Shown piece after piece: positions 15,647-23,460 of a stretch of DNA of 46,552 bases (within the stretch, counting starts at the first letter, position 1; each line of letters opens with the position of its first letter). Source of the stretch: Balneolaceae bacterium (GTDB lineage: Bacteria; Bacteroidota; Rhodothermia; Balneolales; Balneolaceae); contig RECI01000182.1 in assembly GCA_007694095.1 (NCBI GenBank), positions 1-46,552 of the forward strand, in the 5' to 3' direction. The translations under genes were made by a program, and so were the position numbers. The notes beneath the pieces were generated by a model, which was given only the letters and a program-made list of their open reading frames with translations, did no database searches and was not told the DNA's origin.

Positions 15647-17532
15647 TATCATACCTGATTTATTCCGCCATAAGTATGGGGATTTTAATACTCTTCTACT
15701 ATGCAATTCTGTTTAAAGAGAAGACATTTCATATAAACCGGGTTTTTCTGCTGTTCAGTTTGATTTTTTCTTTAATCATTCCGCTTATCCCTGTCGGGAT
15801 TTCAGGGCCTCAGATCACTTTTTTTCAAAATGATAAAACCGATGATATTCTGACATCAGATACGCCCTTTACCATTGTAACAGATGCTAACATGCCAGAA
15901 TTTGAGGAAAATCCGGTATATGAAAACGAAGAGAATTCAGCTTCCACATATGAACTTTTTATTCTGTTGCTAACAGGGTTTTATGCATCAGGAGTGTTAT
16001 TTCTTTTTATTCGCCTTCTACGGATTGAACACATGATCCAACTGAAAATCAGACGTAATCCAGGCATTTTGCATGAAGGTCATGAAGTTGTGCTATTAAA
16101 TGAGAATGTAGTACCCCATACTTTTCTCAATACGATCTTTGTAAGCAAAAAGCAGTATGTAAAAGGTGAAATTGACAACAGGGTATTTCTGCATGAACTT
16201 GCCCATGTAAAACAGAAGCATACAATAGATATTCTGTTTGTTGAGATTTTGAAAATATTTTATTGGTTCAATCCAGTCATTTATCTGTACAAAAAAGCTA
16301 TTCTTATAAACCATGAATTTTTGGCTGATGAGTCAGTCATCAGGGAAGGAATCAGCGTATCGGATTATCAGAAAATGATATTGAAAACCCTGCTGAACAG
16401 ACCATCTCACGCACTTGCGAGCAGCCTAACTTTCGGGCTTATCAAAAAAAGGTTTTTTATGATGACGCAATCCAACAACAAAACCCGGGCTATCATGAAA
16501 ATTGCATCATTAATACCGCTTTTTGTTGCACTCTCTCTGCTACTGGGATGTGAGTCTATTCCGGCTGATGGTGAGTCAACCTTCAAGGAATTAACCATTG
16601 AACTCACGAATTCTGAAATAATCAGATTGAATAGTGAAGAAATGGATATTTCCAACCTTGAAGAGAAGCTTGAAGAATACTCCCAGAAATACGACCTCCG
16701 TTTTGTGGTTAAAAACCATCCCGATACGAGATCGGAGTTGGTTTCAAAGTTGCACAGACTTATCCATGAATATGACACACAAGATAATATCAGTGAACAA
16801 TCTCAGTTGCAGATCTACATTAATAAAGAGAGTGAAATTATCGTGGATGGTGAAACTCATTCGCTTGACGAATTGAATGAAGTTCTTGCTGATCGAATGA
16901 AAGAAAGCTTAGAGATCATCAATTTTCGCGTGGATAGAAATGCAGAGTTTGGAACCATTACCGATGTTCAAAGACTACTTAGGATTCATGGAATACTGCG
17001 GATTATCTATTCTTCGGTAAGGGAAAGTAACGAAACCGGATCAATGCAGTACTCCGATCAGACACTGACCCTGCCGCCAGCACCGCCTTCTCCCGAAACA
17101 AGATTTGAGTCTTCAACTGAGGGTGCTCAGAACCGAACTGCTCCTGCGCCTCCGGTACTCACGGAATCAAAGAATCTGCTAACCATTCGCCTTAATGCTC
17201 AAGGCATGATGCTGGTAAATGATCAGCCGGAAAACGTTTCGGGAATAAAGTTGAGAGTGAAAGATTTTCTGGGAAATTATGGAGATGACCCAAATCTGTC
17301 TGTTAGCCCTCAAGAGGCTATTCTTGTCATCAGGCATGACAGACACCTTGCATACGAAAGCTATATCGAAATTCTGGATGAGATAATGTCCGCTTACAAT
17401 GAGCTTCGAAATGATTATGCTATGGAAAGATTTGGTGTATCGTACTCATCCATTAAAGAAGAGAGCGATCTATACCGCCAAATACAGAATGCGTACCCCA
17501 AACAAATCGCCATCGCAGAAACGGGTAATTAA
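15643..17532 (+). CDS. M56-family (BlaR1-type) metallopeptidase with three ExbD-like periplasmic modules
   Basis: This 629-residue membrane protein has the BlaR1/MecR1 topology: membrane helices at about 2-22, 33-53, 104-126 and 285-303, and a cytoplasmic zinc-peptidase site HELAH (184-188) with downstream NHEFLADE (223-230) as the third-ligand region. The periplasmic C-terminus is not a penicillin-binding domain. It holds three repeats resembling the periplasmic domain of ExbD: about 315-376, 387-458 (IYINKESEIIVDGETHSL, then INFRVDRNAEFGTITDV) and 511-620. The last contains SAYNELRNDYAMERFG and ends YPKQIAIAETGN, very like Bacteroidota ExbD C-termini (ending near YP, I-S-EAEP). A Pro-rich linker (478-505) separates repeats 2 and 3. 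A strong AAGGAG precedes the ATG, which overlaps the repressor stop. Confidence 0.9.
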   Translation: MISYLIYSAISMGILILFYYAILFKEKTFHINRVFLLFSLIFSLIIPLIPVGISGPQITFFQNDKTDDILTSDTPFTIVTDANMPEFEENPVYENEENSASTYELFILLLTGFYASGVLFLFIRLLRIEHMIQLKIRRNPGILHEGHEVVLLNENVVPHTFLNTIFVSKKQYVKGEIDNRVFLHELAHVKQKHTIDILFVEILKIFYWFNPVIYLYKKAILINHEFLADESVIREGISVSDYQKMILKTLLNRPSHALASSLTFGLIKKRFFMMTQSNNKTRAIMKIASLIPLFVALSLLLGCESIPADGESTFKELTIELTNSEIIRLNSEEMDISNLEEKLEEYSQKYDLRFVVKNHPDTRSELVSKLHRLIHEYDTQDNISEQSQLQIYINKESEIIVDGETHSLDELNEVLADRMKESLEIINFRVDRNAEFGTITDVQRLLRIHGILRIIYSSVRESNETGSMQYSDQTLTLPPAPPSPETRFESSTEGAQNRTAPAPPVLTESKNLLTIRLNAQGMMLVNDQPENVSGIKLRVKDFLGNYGDDPNLSVSPQEAILVIRHDRHLAYESYIEILDEIMSAYNELRNDYAMERFGVSYSSIKEESDLYRQIQNAYPKQIAIAETGN

Positions 17533-17587
17533 TGTTTTTACTGCCTTTTGATATTTAGGATAGTTCAATTGATTGACAGATCGAGCA

Positions 17588-17708
17588 TAAAATAGCAAAA
17601 ACAGAGATGTTTGCGGAATTCTAACCGTGGGATAGCACAAACGTGGACGTTTGCGCTATCCAGGTTCTGTATCCATAATAGCAAACCTGGACAATTCCGC
17701 TATCTTCC
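17588..17708. repeat. Three tandem hairpin-type repeat units
   Basis: Three related units lie side by side, each opening with a TAGCA core and most ending in a GCTATC-like core. The middle one is a near-perfect hairpin: GGATAGCACAAACG (17630-17643) and CGTTTGCGCTATCC (17648-17661) pair over 14 positions with one G-U around loop TGGA. Bases 17649-17680 match 15018-15049 at 27 of 32 positions. The array fills the space between the M56 gene and the convergent AbgT gene and may also stop transcription. Confidence 0.7.
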
Positions 17709-17734
17709 TCTAAAATTCACGAATTTATTACTAA

Positions 17735-19429
17735 CTACTCCCCAATAATATAATACGTCGGCGCTTCGGGACCTACCGGAAGGCCCAGCCCGAATACCCA
17801 TAAATAAAAAAGCGCAATCCAGCCAACAAGGAACACAATACTGTAGGGGAGCATCATCGCAATGATTGTGCCGATACCCAGGTCTTTGTCGTACTTATTC
17901 GCAAAGGCAAGGATCAAGCCGAAGTAACTCATCATGGGAGTAATGATGTTGGTGACAGAATCACCAATTCGGTACGCCGCCTGGATCACTTCCGGGCTGT
18001 ATCCAATAAGCATCAGCATGGGTACAAAAATGGGGGCTGTAACCGCCCATTGGGCAGATGCGGAGCCGAGCATCAAATTTACAGAACCTGATACAAAAAT
18101 AAATCCAATAAAAATAATCGGACCTGTCATCCCGATATCCTGCAGGAACTGGGCACCTTTAACAGCAAAGATCTGCCCCAGATTACTCCACCCAAAATAG
18201 GCTACAAATTGTGCTGCAAAGAATACGATCACGATGTAGAGCCCGAGGGTTGACATGGCCCCGGCCATTCCATTGATCACATCCCGGTCATTCTTCATGG
18301 TACCCACAACACGGCCATACACAAAACCCGGTATCAAAAAACAGACAAATATAAAAGTTACAATACCATTCAGAAACGGAGAATTCAGCATCTCACCCGT
18401 TTCAGGGTTTCTCAATACACCGTTCTCAGGAATGATGGTCATCGCAAGCGCTCCGAACATAATTAGGACGGATATACCGGTATATTTCAGGGCTTTAATT
18501 TCTCTGGCAGTCAGCGGATCCATGGATACTTCATCAGATAGGTCTTCCATAGCCATGCTTTCATCATATTTGCCAAGTTTTGGTTCCACAATCCGAAGGG
18601 TTACAAATGTGCCTGCGGCAGTTATAAAAAAAGTACTTATGAACATAAAGTACCAGTTAACAGCCGCGTGGATAGTGTATTCCGGGTCAATGAGGTTGGC
18701 GGCTTCCTGTGTGAGGCCGGCGAGCAGGGGATCAATGGTGCCAATAAGCAGGTTGGCACTGTAGCCACCAGACACACAAGCAAAGGCACAGGCAAGCCCT
18801 GCGAGCGGGTGCCTTCCCATCGAATGAAAGATGACAGCCGCAAGAGGCACCAGAACAACATAACCCATCTCGGAAGCGGTGTTGGATATCACCGCTGCAA
18901 AACAGATCGCGATCGTAACCAAATTTTTCGGGTTTAACACAAAATTGAATATGCGAACCGGAATAGATAACAATCCGGATGAACTGCTCTCTTTAGGCCG
19001 GAATGAGGCTGCTTTTAGAACAATTCCACGGATAACCGCACTTATTAAACCCGAATGTTCTGCAACACCCACACCCAATAGAGCCACCAACACCACTCCG
19101 AGCGGAGCAAAACCTGTAAAGTTTCGAACCATGTTTTCAACGATCATTCTGAATCCTTCACCGTTTAGCAGACTTACAGGCTCAATGATTCCTCCGGGGG
19201 CACGCCCTGCAGCTCCTTCTGGCCTTGGATCCGGAGCCGACCAATTCAACCATTCTGCCAGCCCACTCAACAGCACAACACCCAGGGCAAAAAGTGCAAA
19301 TAGTGTAACAGGATGGGGCAGCAGGTTACCAAGCCACTCTACAAAATCAAGAAACCGTGTAAAAAGTGTTTTTTGGGGAGATGGATTTTCCGGTACTTTC
19401 GGGTCATCGGTTTTTGGATATTCACTCAT
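17735..19429 (-). CDS. AbgT-family transporter
   Basis: This 564-residue inner-membrane transporter has about a dozen hydrophobic segments. Its N-terminus (LDFVEWLGNLLPHPVTLF) and the conserved NMVRNFTGFAPLGVVLVALLG region (about 109-130) identify the AbgT family. GSASAQWAVTAPIFVPM and GDSVTNIITPMMSYFG are the re-entrant/substrate-site segments in the C-terminal half. Characterised relatives import p-aminobenzoyl-glutamate (AbgT, MtrF) or export sulfonamides (YdaH), coupled to Na+ or H+. Which applies here is unknown. A 121-aa membrane protein gene lies 33 bp upstream on the same strand. Confidence 0.92.
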   Translation of the reverse strand: MSEYPKTDDPKVPENPSPQKTLFTRFLDFVEWLGNLLPHPVTLFALFALGVVLLSGLAEWLNWSAPDPRPEGAAGRAPGGIIEPVSLLNGEGFRMIVENMVRNFTGFAPLGVVLVALLGVGVAEHSGLISAVIRGIVLKAASFRPKESSSSGLLSIPVRIFNFVLNPKNLVTIAICFAAVISNTASEMGYVVLVPLAAVIFHSMGRHPLAGLACAFACVSGGYSANLLIGTIDPLLAGLTQEAANLIDPEYTIHAAVNWYFMFISTFFITAAGTFVTLRIVEPKLGKYDESMAMEDLSDEVSMDPLTAREIKALKYTGISVLIMFGALAMTIIPENGVLRNPETGEMLNSPFLNGIVTFIFVCFLIPGFVYGRVVGTMKNDRDVINGMAGAMSTLGLYIVIVFFAAQFVAYFGWSNLGQIFAVKGAQFLQDIGMTGPIIFIGFIFVSGSVNLMLGSASAQWAVTAPIFVPMLMLIGYSPEVIQAAYRIGDSVTNIITPMMSYFGLILAFANKYDKDLGIGTIIAMMLPYSIVFLVGWIALFYLWVFGLGLPVGPEAPTYYIIGE

Positions 19430-19462
19430 AAATAACGTTGTTTCGGTTGTTATACATCAATT

Positions 19463-19828
19463 TTAGTTGGTAGCAGTATCCGGAACAGCCCTCCGTTTCA
19501 GATTCATTTTGATAAGGCAGCCGGTAATCGCACCCAGTCCGCCCGGTATTCCTCCAATGATGAATGTCAAAAGCAGTACCACCCATGGAGATCCTGTACC
19601 TATCATATCGGCAATTCTTGTGGTGAGAATTCCATCATTTGAGAAATGTATGTAGAACGCATGTATAAACCATGCAAGCCCGGAGCCGAAAAACCCGATG
19701 ATGAAAGCCGGTAACCCCCGGTTTATCAGCCAGGCACCAATAAATAATGCCGGAATAAAAAGTGACCACCAGGGCATAAACAGTGTTAATACCCACGAGA
19801 AGATTAAAATGCTAAAAAATGCTTTCAT
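19463..19828 (-). CDS. Small hydrophobic membrane protein, family not recognised
   Basis: This 121-residue protein has about four hydrophobic segments (4-18, 23-37, 41-60, 82-106) separated by short loops with GG/PG turns (GGIPGGLGAITG near 91-102), and a basic C-terminal tail KMNLKRR. I do not recognise a named family. It lies directly upstream of the AbgT transporter gene with a 33-bp gap, so the two are probably one transcript. An accessory role for the transporter is possible, on context only. Confidence 0.72.
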   Translation of the reverse strand: MKAFFSILIFSWVLTLFMPWWSLFIPALFIGAWLINRGLPAFIIGFFGSGLAWFIHAFYIHFSNDGILTTRIADMIGTGSPWVVLLLTFIIGGIPGGLGAITGCLIKMNLKRRAVPDTATN

Positions 19829-20125
19829 GCAAAATGTTTGTTAATTACCGGAATTACAGAGTATATGAGTTTGGGGATAAAACTCAAACCAAAGTTCAAT
19901 GAGCTTTAGCCAAACATTTCTCAAATATCAATGATCTGTTAACCTGAACTGTTGAACTGTAACAATATTTGACAGAGACATAAAGTTTATGGTTTGTCCG
20001 ATGTTAATATCACGTAACTGCCTTCCCGCACCATTTTGATCTCATATTGAATATTCTGATCTTTATAGGTACGAATTTTCACTGAAAATTTTTTTATTAA
20101 ATCCTTATTTAAGAAAGAAAATCGC
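19829..20125. other. Divergent promoter region
   Basis: This 297-bp spacer separates the divergent AbgT operon and the E2 gene. It contains a small hairpin (GAGTTT and AAACTC around 19869-19887) and AT-rich sequence with several TTTG boxes (near 19971 and 19993), but no promoter could be assigned with confidence. AAGAAAG lies about 9 nt before the E2 ATG. Confidence 0.4.
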
Positions 20126-21877
20126 ATGGCAAAGGTAGAAGTAGTAATGCCCCAAATGGGGGAGTCGGTTATGGAAGGCACCATTATTGAATGGGCTAAA
20201 AAAGTTGGTGAAAGAGTAGAAGCTGATGAAACGCTGCTCGAGATCGCCACTGACAAAGTGGATACCGAAGTTCCTTCTCCCGAAGCCGGTGTTCTCATTG
20301 AAATTTTGGCGAAGGAAGACGAAACCGTAGAAGTGGGACAGCCAATTGCAATTATAGACACCGAAGGTGAAGAATTTACGGAAGATGAAGAACCGGCACC
20401 AGAAAAAGAGAAAAGTGCTGATAAATCATCAGTGAATGCTGAAAAATCAAAAGTAAAAGAGGAAGAGCCGGAGCCTGATATTTCAGCTGAAGAAGAGACT
20501 TTAGAAGATGGTGATAAAGGAGAGCGAATCGAAGTTGTGATGCCTCAAATGGGTGAATCGGTAATGGAAGGCACCATCATTGAATGGGCTAAAAAAGTTG
20601 GTGACTCTGTTGAAGCCGACGAAACCCTTCTCGAAATTGCCACCGATAAAGTGGATACCGAAGTTCCTTCTCCCGAATCGGGCATACTGGCTGAAATTTT
20701 GGCTGAAGAAGGTGAAACCGTTGAAGTGGGCCAGCCTATTGCCATTATTGCTACTGGGAAAGCGGCATCATCCGCACCTTTAAAAGAAGAGAAAAAAGAT
20801 TCTGCCGCTTCTTCAAATGGCTCACCTGAAACAGATCAAACTGATGCCGGTTCTGTTGCAAATTCAACTCCACAGCGCATCGGTTCCGACGGTCGCTTCT
20901 ACTCCCCTTTGGTTCGTTCGATTGCCAAAGAAGAGGGAATTACCATGCAGGAACTTGAAAGCATTGAGGGAAGCGGAAAAGACGGCCGTGTTTCAAAAAG
21001 CGACATCCTCTCTTATGTTGAAGAAAGAAAAGCAGGCAAAACAGAGGCTCCATCAGAGGAGAAAAGCAGCGGGCTGCAAAAGCCCGTTCCTGAATCAAAA
21101 ACTGCCGCTGGCAAGAAAACCATCTCTGCCGGTGAACTGAATGTATCGCGTCCGCATCAAAACATGGAAATCGTAAAGATGGACCGCATGCGCAAGATGA
21201 TTGCTGAACACATGGTACGATCAAAGCAAACCTCTGCACATGTTACCACATTCAGCGATGTGGATGTTACGAATATTGTAAAATGGCGGGAATCCAATAA
21301 GAATAAATTTTACGAACAAACCGGTATTAAACTTACCTATACCCCAATCTTTATCGAAGCATTTATTCAGGCTATCGGAGAATTTCCACTGATCAACAGT
21401 TCTGTTGACGGTGATGAAATCCACCTGAAGAAGGATATCAATTTCGGAATTGCTGTTGCCCTGGGCGAGGGAGGCAAGGGGGGGCTGATTGTTCCAGTGA
21501 TTAAACAGGCACAGGACAAAAACCTGATCGGCCTTGCAAATTCAGTAAGTGAACTGGCTCTTAAGGCAAGAAATAAAGATCTGAGTCCTGACGAACTCAT
21601 TGGCGGAACCATTACCCTCACAAACTATGGCAGCGTAGGCAACCTGATGGGAACCCCGATCATTCATCAGCCGCAGGTAGCCATACTGGGAACCGGTGTT
21701 ATTGAGAAACGCCCCGTGGTGCTTGAAACGGAACACGGCGATCTCATTGGCATTCGTCACAAAATGTACCTTTCCATGAGCTATGACCACAGAATTATTG
21801 ATGGTGCTCACGGTGGTGCTTTTATGGGCCGGGTTAAACAACTCCTCGAAAGTTTTGATCCAAAAAGGGCTATTTAA
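20126..21877 (+). CDS. 2-oxoacid dehydrogenase E2 (dihydrolipoamide acyltransferase), two lipoyl domains
   Basis: This 583-residue core subunit of a 2-oxoacid dehydrogenase complex transfers acyl groups to CoA. Two lipoyl domains (about 3-77 and 134-208) each contain TDKVDTEVPSP with lipoylated lysines K44 and K175. Acidic/Ala-rich linkers follow. The E1/E3-binding domain is at about 258-300 (YSPLVRSIAKEEGI, GSGKDGRVSKSDIL). The catalytic domain begins near 347 and ends with DHRIIDG, giving H555 and D559 of the HxxxDG site. The DKVDTEVPSP type of lipoyl domain is seen in branched-chain and succinyl-type E2s; pyruvate is also possible. No E1 or E3 gene is adjacent. panC starts 90 bp downstream. 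Confidence 0.92.
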   Translation: MAKVEVVMPQMGESVMEGTIIEWAKKVGERVEADETLLEIATDKVDTEVPSPEAGVLIEILAKEDETVEVGQPIAIIDTEGEEFTEDEEPAPEKEKSADKSSVNAEKSKVKEEEPEPDISAEEETLEDGDKGERIEVVMPQMGESVMEGTIIEWAKKVGDSVEADETLLEIATDKVDTEVPSPESGILAEILAEEGETVEVGQPIAIIATGKAASSAPLKEEKKDSAASSNGSPETDQTDAGSVANSTPQRIGSDGRFYSPLVRSIAKEEGITMQELESIEGSGKDGRVSKSDILSYVEERKAGKTEAPSEEKSSGLQKPVPESKTAAGKKTISAGELNVSRPHQNMEIVKMDRMRKMIAEHMVRSKQTSAHVTTFSDVDVTNIVKWRESNKNKFYEQTGIKLTYTPIFIEAFIQAIGEFPLINSSVDGDEIHLKKDINFGIAVALGEGGKGGLIVPVIKQAQDKNLIGLANSVSELALKARNKDLSPDELIGGTITLTNYGSVGNLMGTPIIHQPQVAILGTGVIEKRPVVLETEHGDLIGIRHKMYLSMSYDHRIIDGAHGGAFMGRVKQLLESFDPKRAI

Positions 21878-21967
21878 CCTGCAGCTATGATACATAAAAG
21901 GCGGGTAATGTACTTATGTTTACCACTTTTCTGTTCTCCGGAATAGTGAACCCCTAAACTCCCAGCT

Positions 21968-22816
21968 ATGATTGTAACCCATACCATCGAACATGCACGG
22001 GAGCAGATAGCCTTACTCCGGAAAAAAAGCAGGCGCCTGGCTCTTGTACCTACCATGGGAGCCTTACATGACGGGCACCTTTCACTGATCAAACTTGCAC
22101 GGCAACATGCCGATTATGTGGTTATATCCATATTTGTAAATCCGGAACAATTCGGGCCTTCCGAAGATTTTGACAACTATCCGCGCAACTTGGATAAAGA
22201 CCTGATGAAATGCAAAAACGAAAACGTTGACCTTGTTTTTGCACCCGATCTTTTCGAAGTTTATGACACACAACATTTTCTGTCCATCAAAATTGATTCT
22301 CTCAACAGGCACATGTGCGGCGGCAGCAGGCCCGGTTTTTTTGAAGGGGTTTTGCTCATTGTTAACAAGCTTTTCAATATTGTAACACCGGATGTCGCCG
22401 TTTTCGGCCAAAAAGATATTCAACAGTTCTTAATCATTAACCAAATGGTGAATGAGTTTAACCATAAAATTAAAATGGTAATGGCTCCGGTTGAACGTGC
22501 CAATGACGGATTAGCCCTCAGCAGCCGGAATGTTTATCTTTCAAAAGAAGAACGCGCAATTGCACCGGGTTTGTACAGGTCACTGAATTACATAAAAACC
22601 CAGGTCAGGCAGGGGGTAATCAATCCATCCCTTCTGATAGAACATCAAAAAAGTGAACTTGAAGCAAAAGGCTTCAAAATTGATTATCTTAATGTGTTTT
22701 CTTATAAAACGATAGAACCAGTTTTAACGTTAGATAAAGGTGTAGTATACATAATTGCCGGAGCTGTATGGCTTGGAAAAACACGGCTGATAGATAATAT
22801 TTTGATTGAATTGTAA
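21968..22816 (+). CDS. panC: Pantothenate synthetase
   Basis: This 282-residue ligase joins pantoate and beta-alanine using ATP, through a pantoyl-adenylate. The nucleotide-binding HIGH-like motif is [10 protein letters not shown] (residues 28-37, H34 and H37). [18 protein letters not shown] follows, and FGQKDIQQ plus [11 protein letters not shown] (the KMSKS-like region) complete the active site. Length is normal. It lies 11 bp upstream of panD, whose product supplies beta-alanine, so the two steps are co-expressed. No panB is present in the window. Confidence 0.96.
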   Translation: MIVTHTIEHAREQIALLRKKSRRLALVPTMGALHDGHLSLIKLARQHADYVVISIFVNPEQFGPSEDFDNYPRNLDKDLMKCKNENVDLVFAPDLFEVYDTQHFLSIKIDSLNRHMCGGSRPGFFEGVLLIVNKLFNIVTPDVAVFGQKDIQQFLIINQMVNEFNHKIKMVMAPVERANDGLALSSRNVYLSKEERAIAPGLYRSLNYIKTQVRQGVINPSLLIEHQKSELEAKGFKIDYLNVFSYKTIEPVLTLDKGVVYIIAGAVWLGKTRLIDNILIEL

Positions 22817-22827
22817 GCGAATTTGCT

Positions 22828-23244
22828 ATGAAATTAACGATGTTTAAATCCAAACTGCATCAGATGAGAGTAACGGAAGCCAATCTGATGTACGAGGGAA
22901 GTATTACGATAGACCAGGATCTGCTCGATTTGGCTGGCATTCTTCCCTATGAAAAAGTGGCTGTGGTAAATATCACCAACGGTTCACGGCTTGAGACATA
23001 TACAATTCCCGGTGACAGGGCCAGCGGTATATGCTGCATGAACGGAGCGGCAGCACGGCTGACCCAGGTTGATGACCGCATTATCGTGATTGCCTACGCC
23101 CAAATGGAACCGGAAGAGGCAAGAAACCACAAACCCACTGTTGTGGTTGTAGATGAACATAATAAACCAAAAAAAATACTGGAGCAGACTGTCCCCGGAA
23201 CGTCATACAGCCTTGAAAATGGTCAAACTCAGGCACCCAATTGA
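22828..23244 (+). CDS. panD: Aspartate 1-decarboxylase (pyruvoyl enzyme)
   Basis: This 138-residue proenzyme makes beta-alanine from aspartate. It self-cleaves between G24 and S25 in MYEGSITID, leaving a pyruvoyl group on the new alpha chain. The N-terminus [11 protein letters not shown] aligns with that of the Escherichia coli enzyme, which fixes the start. Other conserved parts are [11 protein letters not shown] (R54 region), GAAARL and the IVIAYAQM strand. Bacteroidota-type bacteria often lack the PanM/PanZ maturation factor; none is visible here. It is the second gene of panCD, 11 bp after panC. Confidence 0.96.
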   Translation: MKLTMFKSKLHQMRVTEANLMYEGSITIDQDLLDLAGILPYEKVAVVNITNGSRLETYTIPGDRASGICCMNGAAARLTQVDDRIIVIAYAQMEPEEARNHKPTVVVVDEHNKPKKILEQTVPGTSYSLENGQTQAPN

Positions 23245-23358
23245 TTGACGATTGAATCGGTTTATTTAAGCCCGAATGGAGTTTGAAGACCACCGGTTTT
23301 GGCTACCGGCTTCATAATGTATTATCCCTGCATTAATGGATTAGAATGATATCGGGTA

Positions 23359-23420
23359 TGTGGAATTGTGTTGTTCTGGTGCAGATCACTTCTTCAACAA
23401 TTCAGTTCAACAATTCCACA
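23359..23420. repeat. Inverted repeat with tandem 11-mers between convergent genes
   Basis: TGTGGAATTGT (23359-23369) and ACAATTCCACA (23410-23420) are perfect inverted arms. Two exact copies of TTCAACAATTC lie at 23393-23403 and 23406-23416, the second overlapping the right arm. It sits between convergent panD and the histidine kinase gene. There is no T tract, so it is not a standard terminator. Confidence 0.55.
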
Positions 23421-23460
23421 CAGGCTGAACCTTATTTATTTGAGTAAAAATCTTTGCCTA

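Noticed and set aside
15643-17532. Beta-lactam resistance sensor (true BlaR1/MecR1)
   Set aside because: The periplasmic part is ExbD-like with no penicillin-binding SxxK-type domain, and no beta-lactamase or PBP gene is near.
18255-18764. 169-codon plus-strand open frame
   Set aside because: Antisense to the AbgT transporter gene; Ser/Pro/Ile-rich shadow of membrane codons.
23393-23416. CRISPR-like short repeats
   Set aside because: Only two 11-bp copies with a 2-bp gap; no spacer pattern and no cas genes.
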